From Deltaproteobacteria bacterium (GTDB taxonomy: Bacteria > Desulfobacterota > Desulfobulbia > Desulfobulbales > BM004), in the NCBI GenBank assembly GCA_019312685.1, contig JAFDCR010000265.1, positions 1 through 9,198 of the forward strand: 9,198 nucleotides of DNA, given 5' to 3'. Both the position numbers and the translations under genes were made by a program. Of the stretch, positions 1 through 6,896 are shown one piece after another. How positions within the stretch are numbered: the first letter of the stretch is position 1; each line of letters begins with the position of its first letter. Under the pieces are notes generated by a model, which was not told where the DNA came from, did not search any database, and worked only from the letters and a program-made list of their open reading frames with translations.

Positions 1-831
1 GTGTTCCGGGCAGAAGTCCGGGCAGAGGAGTACTGCGACGGCTGTCCCATCCGGTTTGACCGGCTAGCAGAGGTTGACGGCGGCCTCCTGCCAACATCTG
101 GTGAAAGGAGGACAGCGGTATATAAAGAGGCAGATTTGCAGGAAGGTAACAGATACCTGTACAAGGTTCGTTCCCGGGCCGGCTGGTGGTACCCAAGCAA
201 AGATTCGAACCGCGTTTCCTTTATCTGGAGGTTACCGCCAAAGGTGCCTGAGGACGTACGGGTAGTGGCCGGCGATATGGAATTGATCCTGAGTTGGGAA
301 CCTGTAACGGAAAATATTTCCGGAAGTCTTTTGAACCGAGCCCCGGAATATCAAGTGTATCGCAAAAAAGGGGACGGTCTGTTTGAAGCCATTGGCGAAC
401 CAGTAAAGGGGGCGAAATTCATTGATACGGGTCTGGATAATGATATGCTGTATACCTATAAGGTGCGGCCGCTTGTCAGGTATGCCGATACGTTACAGGC
501 AGGTGGAGACAGCCGGGAGATAGCAGGGGTTCCGCGGGATATAAAACCTCCGGCGCAGCCCGGCCATCTGGTTGCGGTTAAACTGGCTGAGGGGGTTAAA
601 CTGGTATGGCAGGCGGTCTTGAGCAAGGATCTGGCAGGTTACAGGATTTACCGCAGGGATGAGAATTCTGCAGTGCCCGATTTGATTGGAGAAGTGGCCT
701 ATGATCAGAATCAGTATGTTGATCAGGATTTGATTGATGGCCGGAAATGGTTCTACTCGGTGACCTCTTTTGATAGGCAGCAGCCGCCCAATGAAAGTTT
801 ACCTTCCGTGGAGGCAGCTGTCGAAAAGTAA
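1..831 (+). CDS. Fibronectin type III repeat protein, C-terminal part (5' end cut by window)
   Basis: The frame is open from the first base. The GTG at base 1 need not be the true start, and no signal peptide or lipobox is visible, so the N-terminus probably lies upstream. The 276 visible residues form FnIII-like beta-sandwich repeats: an incomplete first unit at about 1-78, a second at about 80-178 and a third at about 183-273. Units two and three share the pattern Y-x-[VI]-Y-R-[KR] (residues 118-122 and 214-218), then [IV]-D or V-D near a glycine, then Y/F-Y-x-V. A C-x-x-C pair sits at residues 12 and 15. The family is usually extracytoplasmic and often a lipoprotein; function is unknown. 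It is 51 bp upstream of lysA on the same strand, so cotranscription is likely. The domain call is fairly sure; location and role are inferred. Confidence 0.7.
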   Translation: MFRAEVRAEEYCDGCPIRFDRLAEVDGGLLPTSGERRTAVYKEADLQEGNRYLYKVRSRAGWWYPSKDSNRVSFIWRLPPKVPEDVRVVAGDMELILSWEPVTENISGSLLNRAPEYQVYRKKGDGLFEAIGEPVKGAKFIDTGLDNDMLYTYKVRPLVRYADTLQAGGDSREIAGVPRDIKPPAQPGHLVAVKLAEGVKLVWQAVLSKDLAGYRIYRRDENSAVPDLIGEVAYDQNQYVDQDLIDGRKWFYSVTSFDRQQPPNESLPSVEAAVEK

Positions 832-882
832 TACAAACAGGAGCGCCACGAAAGTATTGAACAAGGATAACGGAAAGGAAAA

Positions 883-2151
883 ATGCATCATTTTATTTAT
901 AAGGATAACCAGCTGTTTTGTGAGTCGGTTGCCATCGCAGATATTGCCGAAGCCGTAGGCACACCTTTTTATCTTTACAGCCATGCAACCCTGACGCATC
1001 ATTTTAACACCTTTGATAAAAGTTTTGGCGAACTGCCCCATTTGACCTGTTTTGCCGTCAAATCCTGTTCAAACCTGGCAATTCTCCGCCTTTTTTCCAC
1101 CTTGGGCGGGGGAGCGGATATTGTCTCAGGCGGTGAGCTTTACCGTTCCATGAAAGCAGGGATCGATCCCCGCAGAATAATCTATTCAGGGGTGGGTAAG
1201 ACAGAAGACGAGCTGCGCTATGGCCTTGTTTCAGGCATCCTGATGTTCAATATCGAATCCGAACAGGAGTTGGAAAAATTGCAGGAGATCGCCAGAGAAC
1301 AGGAGATGGTGGCGCCGGTCTCATTCCGGATTAATCCTGATGTGGATCCTAAAACCCATGCCTATATATCCACAGGTCTGGCGAAGAATAAGTTCGGGAT
1401 CCCCATTGACCAGGCGGAGAAAATCTACCTGCGGGCAAAGGAAATGGAGCATATCAGGATACTGGGAGTGAGCTGCCATATCGGCTCCCAGCTTACTGAT
1501 ATTTCACCGTTCACAGAAGCGCTTCATAAGGTAAAGCTGTTTGTCAATCGGCTCGAAACACTTGGGATTTCAATAGACTACCTTGATTTGGGCGGCGGGC
1601 TCGGCGTGCGTTATCAGGATGAGAAACCGCCCCATCCGCAGGAATATGCCAGGGCCCTGTCGGAAGAGATGGAAGGATTGAAGTGTACCTTGATACTGGA
1701 ACCTGGAAGGGTTATAGTTGGTAACGCCGGAATCCTTGTAAGCCAGGTCATCTACACGAAAAGGACCCAGGCTAAGAACTTTATCATTGTTGATGCAGCC
1801 ATGAATGACCTGGCACGGCCGAGCCTTTATGATGCCCATCATGATATTCTGCCTGTAATCCGCAAAGCAGGACAGGCGGAAGAGGTTTTGGAGACAGCGG
1901 ATGTTGTCGGCCCGATCTGTGAAACCGGGGATTTTCTGGCAAAGGACCGCCAGGTAACGGTTTTTGAACAGGGAGACCTGGTGGCTGTCATGAGCAGCGG
2001 CGCCTACGGTTTTACCATGTCATCAAATTATAATTCACGCCCGAGGGCTGCCGAGGTTTTGGTCAAGGATGACCAGTTTTTTATAATTCGGAACCGTGAA
2101 AATTATGAAACCCTGATCAGGGATGAGAATATTCCCGATTTTCTTGAATAG
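883..2151 (+). CDS. lysA: Diaminopimelate decarboxylase
   Basis: LysA decarboxylates meso-diaminopimelate to L-lysine with pyridoxal phosphate, the last step of lysine synthesis in the cytoplasm. The 422 residues match the usual family length. Visible landmarks of the fold-type III decarboxylases are the PLP-lysine motif FAVK (K60), the GADIVSGGE stretch (77-85), CHIGSQ with H199, the glycine-rich GGGLG phosphate loop (237-241), EPGR (273-276), and the CE pair (C346-E347) and Y375 near the C-terminal active-site half. The residues after K60 read SCSN, where many homologues have AN[SP]N. The ATG start follows an AAAGGAAAA-type ribosome binding site. It is first of five lysine-pathway genes here, with dapF 58 bp downstream. 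Function is near certain. Confidence 0.96.
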   Translation: MHHFIYKDNQLFCESVAIADIAEAVGTPFYLYSHATLTHHFNTFDKSFGELPHLTCFAVKSCSNLAILRLFSTLGGGADIVSGGELYRSMKAGIDPRRIIYSGVGKTEDELRYGLVSGILMFNIESEQELEKLQEIAREQEMVAPVSFRINPDVDPKTHAYISTGLAKNKFGIPIDQAEKIYLRAKEMEHIRILGVSCHIGSQLTDISPFTEALHKVKLFVNRLETLGISIDYLDLGGGLGVRYQDEKPPHPQEYARALSEEMEGLKCTLILEPGRVIVGNAGILVSQVIYTKRTQAKNFIIVDAAMNDLARPSLYDAHHDILPVIRKAGQAEEVLETADVVGPICETGDFLAKDRQVTVFEQGDLVAVMSSGAYGFTMSSNYNSRPRAAEVLVKDDQFFIIRNRENYETLIRDENIPDFLE

Positions 2152-2153
2152 CG

Positions 2154-2188
2154 ATCAGCAATACTTCCGGCGCCGGATATGAGCTGAT
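2154..2188. repeat. Imperfect nested palindrome in the lysA-dapF gap
   Basis: A perfect 12-bp palindrome (TCCGGCGCCGGA, 2166-2177) is flanked almost concentrically by ATCAGC (2154-2159) and its reverse complement GCTGAT (2183-2188). As RNA it could form an outer 6-bp stem, an internal loop and a short inner stem. No T-run follows, so it does not look like an intrinsic terminator. It could be an attenuating or processing structure, or chance. Confidence 0.35.
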
Positions 2189-2209
2189 TTGAGATAGTTC
2201 TAAAGATTT

Positions 2210-3085
2210 ATGAATGCACATGGTTTAAAATATCCCATACCGTTTGCCAAAATGAGCGGTACGGGAAATGATTTTATTGTTATTGACCATCGAGAACCCT
2301 TTATTGCCGAAGCTGACCAGTCCGAGTTTGCCCGTATTGTCTGCCGAAGAAAATTTTCCGTGGGTGCCGACGGTCTTATCCTGATTGAAAACTCGGAAAC
2401 AGCCGACTTCAGGTGGCAGTTTTATAATGGCGATGGCAGCAGGGCTGAGATGTGCGGCAACGGAGCCAGATGCGCCGCAAGATTTGCCTTTGAGAAAAAT
2501 ATTGCTCCGGCAAATATGCGGTTTGAAACAACAGCAGGTGAGATTGAGGCATTTGTTTTAAGTGAGACCGGGGAGTCTGTAAAGATACGTTTAACCTCAC
2601 CGGAGGACCTGCGTTTAAATATACCGATGTCCATCGGCAATGTTGAGCAGAAGCTGCATTTCATAAATACAGGTGTGCCGCATACGGTTGTTCTGGTGAA
2701 TGACACAGGTGATGTCCCGGTGGCCGAATGGGGCAGGGAAATACGCTTCCATGAAACGTTCCAGCCTGCCGGAACCAATGCGAATTTTGCCCAGGTTGTC
2801 TCGAGTGATACTTTAATGGTAAGGACTTACGAAAGGGGCGTTGAAGGTGAAACCATGGCCTGCGGCACAGGAGCGGTCGCCTCGGCACTGGTGGTCGCCC
2901 TTCTTGAGCAGGCTGTCCCGCCTCTGACGGTAATAACCTCAGGTGGTGAAGAACTGACCATTCATTTTTCTTTAACTGGTGAAAAAAATCACAGGCAGCT
3001 TGATCCGGCAAAAGGTATTTATTTGGAAGGTCCGGCCCATCTTATCTATGAAGGCCAACTTGGAATTGATGGAGTACAGGAATAA
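2210..3085 (+). CDS. dapF: Diaminopimelate epimerase
   Basis: DapF interconverts LL- and meso-diaminopimelate without a cofactor, using two cysteines as acid and base. Both are present: C82 in the MCGNGARC block (81-88) and C218 in the ACGTGA block (217-222). Also visible are the substrate loop GTGND (17-21), the FYNGDGSRAE stretch (71-80) and ERGVEGET (208-215). At 291 residues it is slightly longer than typical, mostly from about nine extra N-terminal residues before the usual beta strand. The ATG at 2210 has only a weak ribosome binding site, but the next in-frame ATG (codon 15) would remove the first strand, so 2210 is preferred. In this cluster it takes LL-DAP made by DapL and supplies meso-DAP to LysA and to peptidoglycan synthesis. 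Confidence 0.96.
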   Translation: MNAHGLKYPIPFAKMSGTGNDFIVIDHREPFIAEADQSEFARIVCRRKFSVGADGLILIENSETADFRWQFYNGDGSRAEMCGNGARCAARFAFEKNIAPANMRFETTAGEIEAFVLSETGESVKIRLTSPEDLRLNIPMSIGNVEQKLHFINTGVPHTVVLVNDTGDVPVAEWGREIRFHETFQPAGTNANFAQVVSSDTLMVRTYERGVEGETMACGTGAVASALVVALLEQAVPPLTVITSGGEELTIHFSLTGEKNHRQLDPAKGIYLEGPAHLIYEGQLGIDGVQE

Positions 3086-3184
3086 GTAGAATAATTTTAT
3101 AAATTGAAACAAAAGACAACCCACTGTGATATGTAGAGAACAGTGCTGGAAATTTTGAAGAATGACTGAAGGAGGAGTGAGAGG

Positions 3185-4066
3185 ATGAGTATTTTTCGAG
3201 GAGCTTTTGTGGCGATTGTAACGCCATTTATTGATGGGGAGATTGACGAGCAGGGCCTGGTTGATCTTATTGAATTCCATATTGCCAACGGCACGCACGG
3301 CATCGTTCCCTGCGGCACGACCGGCGAGTCAGCAACAATGAGTCATGAGGAGCATCACAGGGTTGTAGAGCTGACGGTTAAAACGGTTAACGGCCGGATT
3401 CCTGTTGTGGCGGGTTCCGGTTCAAATAGTACAGCAGAAGCAATCAACCTGACCAGGCACGCCAAGGAAGCAGGGGCGGACGGGGTACTTATGGTGTCGC
3501 CCTATTATAATAAACCCTCTCAGGAAGGTCTGTACCAGCATTACAAGGCCGTTGCCGAAGCAGTGGATGTCCCGATAATCCTTTATAATGTTCCAAGCCG
3601 CACCAGTTCGAATATCCTGCCAGCAACCACGGCCCGCCTGGCCCAGATCGACAATATTGTCGGCATAAAAGAAGCAACAGCGGACCTGAATCAGATCAGT
3701 CAGATTATCAGACTCTGCCCCGATGATTTTTCTGTACTTTCAGGAGACGACTTCACCTCAATGCCTACGGTTCTGATAGGCGGAAAAGGTGTAATTTCCG
3801 TAACAGCCAATGTTGCACCGCGGGATATGGCAGATATGATGGAAGCAGCCCTGGCAGGTGATGTGGCCAAGGCCAATCAAATACACTATAAGATGTTTCC
3901 TCTTTTCCAGGCCATGTTCTATGAAACAAATCCTGTGCCGGCAAAAAAATCTCTGGAACTCATGGGTAAAATAAAGTCCGGGCTGCCGAGGCTGCCGTTG
4001 TACAGCATGGATGATGCTACCCTTGCCAGGCTCAAAGTGGCCTTATCTGACTATGGTCTTATTTAA
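3185..4066 (+). CDS. dapA: 4-Hydroxy-tetrahydrodipicolinate synthase
   Basis: DapA condenses pyruvate with aspartate semialdehyde, the entry step of the DAP/lysine branch. The 293-residue TIM barrel has the full catalytic set: T45 in GTTGE (44-48), Y108 in SPYYNKP, Y134 and R139 in the YNVPSR stretch, and Schiff-base K162 in GIKEA (160-164). The residues that bind inhibitory lysine in the E. coli enzyme appear conserved with a one-residue offset: S49, A50, H54, H57, N81, E85 and Y107. Lysine feedback inhibition is therefore plausible (inference). The ATG is preceded by a very strong AAGGAGGAG ribosome binding site about 11 bases upstream. It sits 99 bp after dapF and 61 bp before dapB, consistent with one transcription unit. 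Confidence 0.97.
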   Translation: MSIFRGAFVAIVTPFIDGEIDEQGLVDLIEFHIANGTHGIVPCGTTGESATMSHEEHHRVVELTVKTVNGRIPVVAGSGSNSTAEAINLTRHAKEAGADGVLMVSPYYNKPSQEGLYQHYKAVAEAVDVPIILYNVPSRTSSNILPATTARLAQIDNIVGIKEATADLNQISQIIRLCPDDFSVLSGDDFTSMPTVLIGGKGVISVTANVAPRDMADMMEAALAGDVAKANQIHYKMFPLFQAMFYETNPVPAKKSLELMGKIKSGLPRLPLYSMDDATLARLKVALSDYGLI

Positions 4067-4127
4067 ACGGTAAAACCGGGATAGTTTAATAAGTTTTTTA
4101 AAAAGGTTTGAGAGAGAGGAGAAATTC

Positions 4128-4937
4128 ATGGCTAGAGTCATTATTGCCGGAGCTGCGGGGCGCATGGGGCGAAGGATCGGTTTTATGGTGAATGAGCATC
4201 CTGAACTCCAGGTTGCGGCAGGTTTTGAGCGTCCTGACAATCCAGATGTTGGAAAGGATATGGGTGAATTGGGAGGATACGGTACCAGTGGAATTACGGT
4301 TGCCGATAATCTGGGAGCAGTGATCGACCAGGGTGATGTCATTATTGACTTTACCTTTCATGAGGCGACTATGGAGATAGCCAGGCAGGCTGCGCAGAAG
4401 AACAGACCAATGGTGATAGGTACCACCGGCCTGAGCCAGGATAACCTCATGGAGCTTGCCGGACTGTGTGATAACTTCCCTTGCGTTCAGGCCCCGAATA
4501 TGGCGGTAGGTGTTAATGTTCTTTTCAAGCTGGCTGCCAAGGTTGCCTCCATTCTCGGCAATGATTACGACATGGAAATTGTCGAGGCTCATCACCGGAT
4601 GAAAAAGGATGCTCCGAGCGGTACCGCCATGAAACTGGGTGAGGTAATGGCCGAGGCGGTCGGACGTAACCTTGATGATGATGGGGTTTTTTCCAGACAT
4701 GGTATCATCGGTGAACGAACTGATACCGAGATCGGCCTTCAGACTATCAGGGCGGGTGATATCGTTGGTGAACATACGGTATATTTTGCCGGTGCAGGAG
4801 AGAGGCTGGAGTTGACACACCGGGCCCACAGCAGGGACAACTTTGCCCGCGGCGCCGCTCTCGCAGCTGCCTGGGTGGTTAAGCAGCCGAACGGGTTGTA
4901 CAATATGTTTGACGTATTAGGCCTCCAGGATTTATAA
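4128..4937 (+). CDS. dapB: 4-Hydroxy-tetrahydrodipicolinate reductase
   Basis: DapB reduces the DapA product to tetrahydrodipicolinate with NAD(P)H. The 269 residues are of normal length. The N-terminal Rossmann fold shows GAAGRMG (8-14). An E-R pair (E34-R35) sits at the adenosine-ribose site, where the E. coli enzyme's E38-R39 lets it use both NADH and NADPH. GTTG (98-101) and APNMAVG (122-128) follow. The substrate domain has EAHHRMKKDAPSGTA (153-167), including catalytic H155/H156, K159 and the GT pair that holds the substrate carboxylate. The ATG follows a GAGAGAGGAG ribosome binding site. It is followed by the longest non-coding gap in the window (235 bp) before dapL. Confidence 0.97.
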   Translation: MARVIIAGAAGRMGRRIGFMVNEHPELQVAAGFERPDNPDVGKDMGELGGYGTSGITVADNLGAVIDQGDVIIDFTFHEATMEIARQAAQKNRPMVIGTTGLSQDNLMELAGLCDNFPCVQAPNMAVGVNVLFKLAAKVASILGNDYDMEIVEAHHRMKKDAPSGTAMKLGEVMAEAVGRNLDDDGVFSRHGIIGERTDTEIGLQTIRAGDIVGEHTVYFAGAGERLELTHRAHSRDNFARGAALAAAWVVKQPNGLYNMFDVLGLQDL

Positions 4938-4947
4938 ACCTTTTTAT

Positions 4948-5050
4948 CACGCCACGATATCGGCAAATCTGCTGCGTTATCGGATTGTTCGCATAGTTTT
5001 ACTATAGCGAACAATCCTCTGCCTTGCATCTTTACCAATCTTGTGTCGTG
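4948..5050. repeat. Long imperfect palindrome with central hairpin (dapB-dapL gap)
   Basis: The two ends mirror each other over about 103 bp, from CACG at 4948-4951 to CGTG at 5047-5050. Of the outer 25 positions, 18 are complementary. The core is a strong hairpin at 4982-5017: an 11-bp perfect stem (GGATTGTTCGC with GCGAACAATCC), a one-base bulge (A5006), four more pairs (ATAG with CTAT) and a TTTTA loop. Neither side has a terminator-like T-run. The shape resembles dispersed intergenic palindromic repeats (REP or MITE-like), but no second copy lies in this window. Calling it a genomic repeat family is an inference. Confidence 0.7.
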
Positions 5051-5107
5051 TGTTTAAAAAATATATTTAACACCATATATCATGATATTTGAACAGCATG
5101 ATGATGA

Positions 5108-5136
5108 ATGGCATGTAAAGATACACAGAGTATTAT
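5108..5136 (+). promoter_or_regulatory. Possible sigma-70 promoter for dapL
   Basis: ATGGCA (5108-5113, four of six matches to TTGACA) is separated by exactly 17 bases from TATTAT (5131-5136, five of six matches to TATAAT). It lies in the AT-rich stretch between the palindrome and dapL, about 37 bases before the dapL ATG. A 12-bp perfect palindrome, ATATCATGATAT (5077-5088), lies just upstream and could be an operator. AT-rich sequence produces such matches often, so this is weak. Confidence 0.3.
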
Positions 5137-5172
5137 GATTAGAAATTAACAAATAAAGAAAGGCATTATTAA

Positions 5173-6342
5173 ATGATTAAAATTGAACAGGCTGACAGAC
5201 TGAAACAACTTCCCCCGTATCTCTTTGCCGAGTTGGACAGAAAAAAGGCAGAGGCCCAGGACCGCGGGGTTGACGTAATTGATCTCGGGGTTGGTGATCC
5301 TGACCTCCCCACCCCTGATAATATAATTGAGGCGCTGGCTGCGGCAGCAAAGGAACCTCGCTACCACAGGTATCCGAGTTATACCGGCATGAATAACTTC
5401 CGGGAAGCTGTGGCCCGCTGGTATAAGCAAAGGGCGGGTGTTGACCTTCATCCGCTTAAGGAGGTGGTTTCCCTGATAGGATCCAAGGAGGGAATCGCCC
5501 ATATACCGTTGGCTTTTATAAATCCCGGTGACGTGGCGCTGGTGCCGAGCCCTGCATATCCTGTATATGCCATTGCCACCATGTTCGCAGGCGGTACACC
5601 GCATGAAATGCCCCTTGTAAAGGAGAACAACTTTCTCCCGGACCTCACTGCCATCCCGGCGGAGGTGCTCGACAAGGCAAAAATGATGTTTTTGAATTAC
5701 CCGAACAATCCCACCGCCGCTCCGGCGACAGTGGAATTTTTTAAAACAGTCGTGGATTTTGCAGTCAAGCACAACATAATGGTCTGCCATGATTTTGCCT
5801 ATTCTGAAATGACCTTTGAGGGGTATGTTCCGCCGAGTTTTCTGGAAACCCCAGGTGCCAAGGATGTCGGAATTGAGTTCCATTCCCTTTCAAAAACCTA
5901 CAATATGACCGGCTGGAGAATCGGCTGGGCCGCAGGTAATGCGGAGATAATCGGCGGCCTCGGCAGGATAAAGAGCAATATCGATTCCGGAATTTTTGAA
6001 GCGATTCAGGTGGCTGGTATTGAGGCCCTTGAAGGAGACCAGCAGTGTTTAACCGACATGCGTACCATCTATACCGAGAGACGGGATGTTCTGGTTGGCG
6101 GCCTGAAAAAGCTGGGTATCAAGGCTGAGGCGCCGAACGCCACTTTTTATGTCTGGTTTGAGGTGCCGGAAGGTTATACATCAGCGAGCTTTGCCGGACT
6201 TCTGCTTGATAAGGCCGGGATAATGGCCACTCCCGGTAACGGCTTCGGCGCTCCGGGTGAGGGATATGTACGCATGGCTCTTACAGTCTCTAAAGAAAGA
6301 CTTGCAGAGGCTGTCGAGCGAATGGCTAAAATCGGATTTTAA
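5173..6342 (+). CDS. dapL: LL-diaminopimelate aminotransferase
   Basis: DapL transfers an amino group from glutamate to tetrahydrodipicolinate, giving LL-diaminopimelate in one PLP-dependent step and bypassing the succinylase and acetylase routes. The 389-residue fold-type I aminotransferase shows GVGDPDLPTP (39-48), GSKEGIAH (103-110), NYPNNPT (175-181), D207 and Y210 in HDFAYSE, the PLP lysine K241 in SLSKTYN, R249 and the carboxylate-binding arginine R367. Length and N-terminus resemble, as I recall them, the shorter DapL form of Moorella and methanogens (about 390 residues) rather than the roughly 410-residue plant/chlamydial form. A generic aspartate-type aminotransferase is the alternative, but the dap neighbours strongly support DapL. 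The ATG follows AAAGAAAGG. folK begins 14 bp downstream. Confidence 0.93.
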   Translation: MIKIEQADRLKQLPPYLFAELDRKKAEAQDRGVDVIDLGVGDPDLPTPDNIIEALAAAAKEPRYHRYPSYTGMNNFREAVARWYKQRAGVDLHPLKEVVSLIGSKEGIAHIPLAFINPGDVALVPSPAYPVYAIATMFAGGTPHEMPLVKENNFLPDLTAIPAEVLDKAKMMFLNYPNNPTAAPATVEFFKTVVDFAVKHNIMVCHDFAYSEMTFEGYVPPSFLETPGAKDVGIEFHSLSKTYNMTGWRIGWAAGNAEIIGGLGRIKSNIDSGIFEAIQVAGIEALEGDQQCLTDMRTIYTERRDVLVGGLKKLGIKAEAPNATFYVWFEVPEGYTSASFAGLLLDKAGIMATPGNGFGAPGEGYVRMALTVSKERLAEAVERMAKIGF

Positions 6343-6356
6343 AGGCTGTCAATTTA

Positions 6357-6896
6357 ATGGTTACTGCCTATATAGGGCTTGGTGCCAATCTTGGCAACTG
6401 CCGCGAAAATCTCCTACAGGCCTGGTCAAGGCTCGGCAAGGTGAACGGGATAGAGCTTCTGGCCCTTTCCAGTGCATACCGGTCTGCACCAGTGGGTATG
6501 GAGTCGGAAAACTGGTTTATCAATGCTGTAGGCAGCCTGAAGACAACTCTGGAACCCGCCATGCTTCTTAGGGAAATGTTTGTTGTTGAGAAAAGTCTGG
6601 GCAGAAAAAGGATTCTGGATGGCATACCAGAGGACAGATCAATCGACCTGGACCTGCTTTACTGGGGTAACATTGTCTGCGATGAACCCATGGTAAAGCT
6701 GCCGCACCCGGAAATCCCAAACCGTCTTTTTGTCCTGCAGCCCCTGGTGGAAATAGCACCCGGGCTGAAACATCCTGTATTACAGAAGACATCTGAAGAA
6801 ATGCTGCAGGATTTCTTAACTCAACAGCAAGAGACCGGACTGGATCAGCAGGTTCAGAAAACGTCATGGTCCGAGACAAATGATGAGGCCCCATAG
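6357..6896 (+). CDS. folK: 6-Hydroxymethyl-7,8-dihydropterin pyrophosphokinase
   Basis: FolK transfers pyrophosphate from ATP to 6-hydroxymethyl-dihydropterin in folate synthesis. Landmarks are GLGANLG (7-13), the substrate-side N56, R94 with the Mg-binding pair D97 and D99 in the DRSIDLDLL stretch (93-101), and H117 and R123 in the LPHPEIPNRLFVLQPL block (115-130). The 179 residues exceed the usual 160 or so because of a hydrophilic, glutamine-rich tail after about residue 150, which is probably non-catalytic. The ATG lies 14 bp after dapL, and its AAAGG ribosome binding site overlaps the dapL stop codon, suggesting coupling to dapL. Its TAG stop shares one base with the GTG start of the next gene. 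Confidence 0.95.
   Translation: MVTAYIGLGANLGNCRENLLQAWSRLGKVNGIELLALSSAYRSAPVGMESENWFINAVGSLKTTLEPAMLLREMFVVEKSLGRKRILDGIPEDRSIDLDLLYWGNIVCDEPMVKLPHPEIPNRLFVLQPLVEIAPGLKHPVLQKTSEEMLQDFLTQQQETGLDQQVQKTSWSETNDEAP
6885..6888 (+). promoter_or_regulatory. Ribosome binding site for the GTG start at 6896
   Basis: GAGG inside the end of folK lies seven bases before the GTG that overlaps the folK TAG by one base. Its position supports the GTG start and translational coupling. Confidence 0.5.

Noticed and set aside
2422..3011. Two overlapping minus-strand open frames opposite dapF
   Set aside because: Both are antisense to conserved dapF catalytic blocks, with low-complexity translations.
3122..3145. 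Inverted repeat CACTGT...ACAGTG before dapA, considered as terminator or operator
   Set aside because: There are only six pairs around a 12-base loop and no T-run, so it is too weak to call. A nearby TTGAAA (3104-3109) has no good -10 partner.
3086..3184. Lysine riboswitch searched for upstream of the lysine genes
   Set aside because: The gaps before lysA, dapF, dapA and dapB (51 to 99 bases) are too short for the roughly 170-base lysine aptamer, and the dapB-dapL gap is a simple palindrome rather than a multi-helix junction.
4068..4078. Small hairpin CGGT-AAA-ACCG after dapA
   Set aside because: A four-pair stem with no following T-run is expected by chance.
4098..4829. Long open frame on the minus strand opposite dapB (243 codons)
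   Set aside because: It lies fully antisense to a well-supported dapB, has no recognisable domain and no separate ribosome binding site; it is a codon-usage shadow.
4926..4947. AT-rich pseudo-palindrome over the dapB stop followed by TTTTT, considered as an intrinsic terminator
   Set aside because: The stem would be A/T-rich, bulged and overlap the stop codon; stability is too low for a terminator.
5146..5883. Long open frame on the minus strand opposite dapL (245 codons)
   Set aside because: It is antisense to dapL motifs that are clearly coding and shows no family features.
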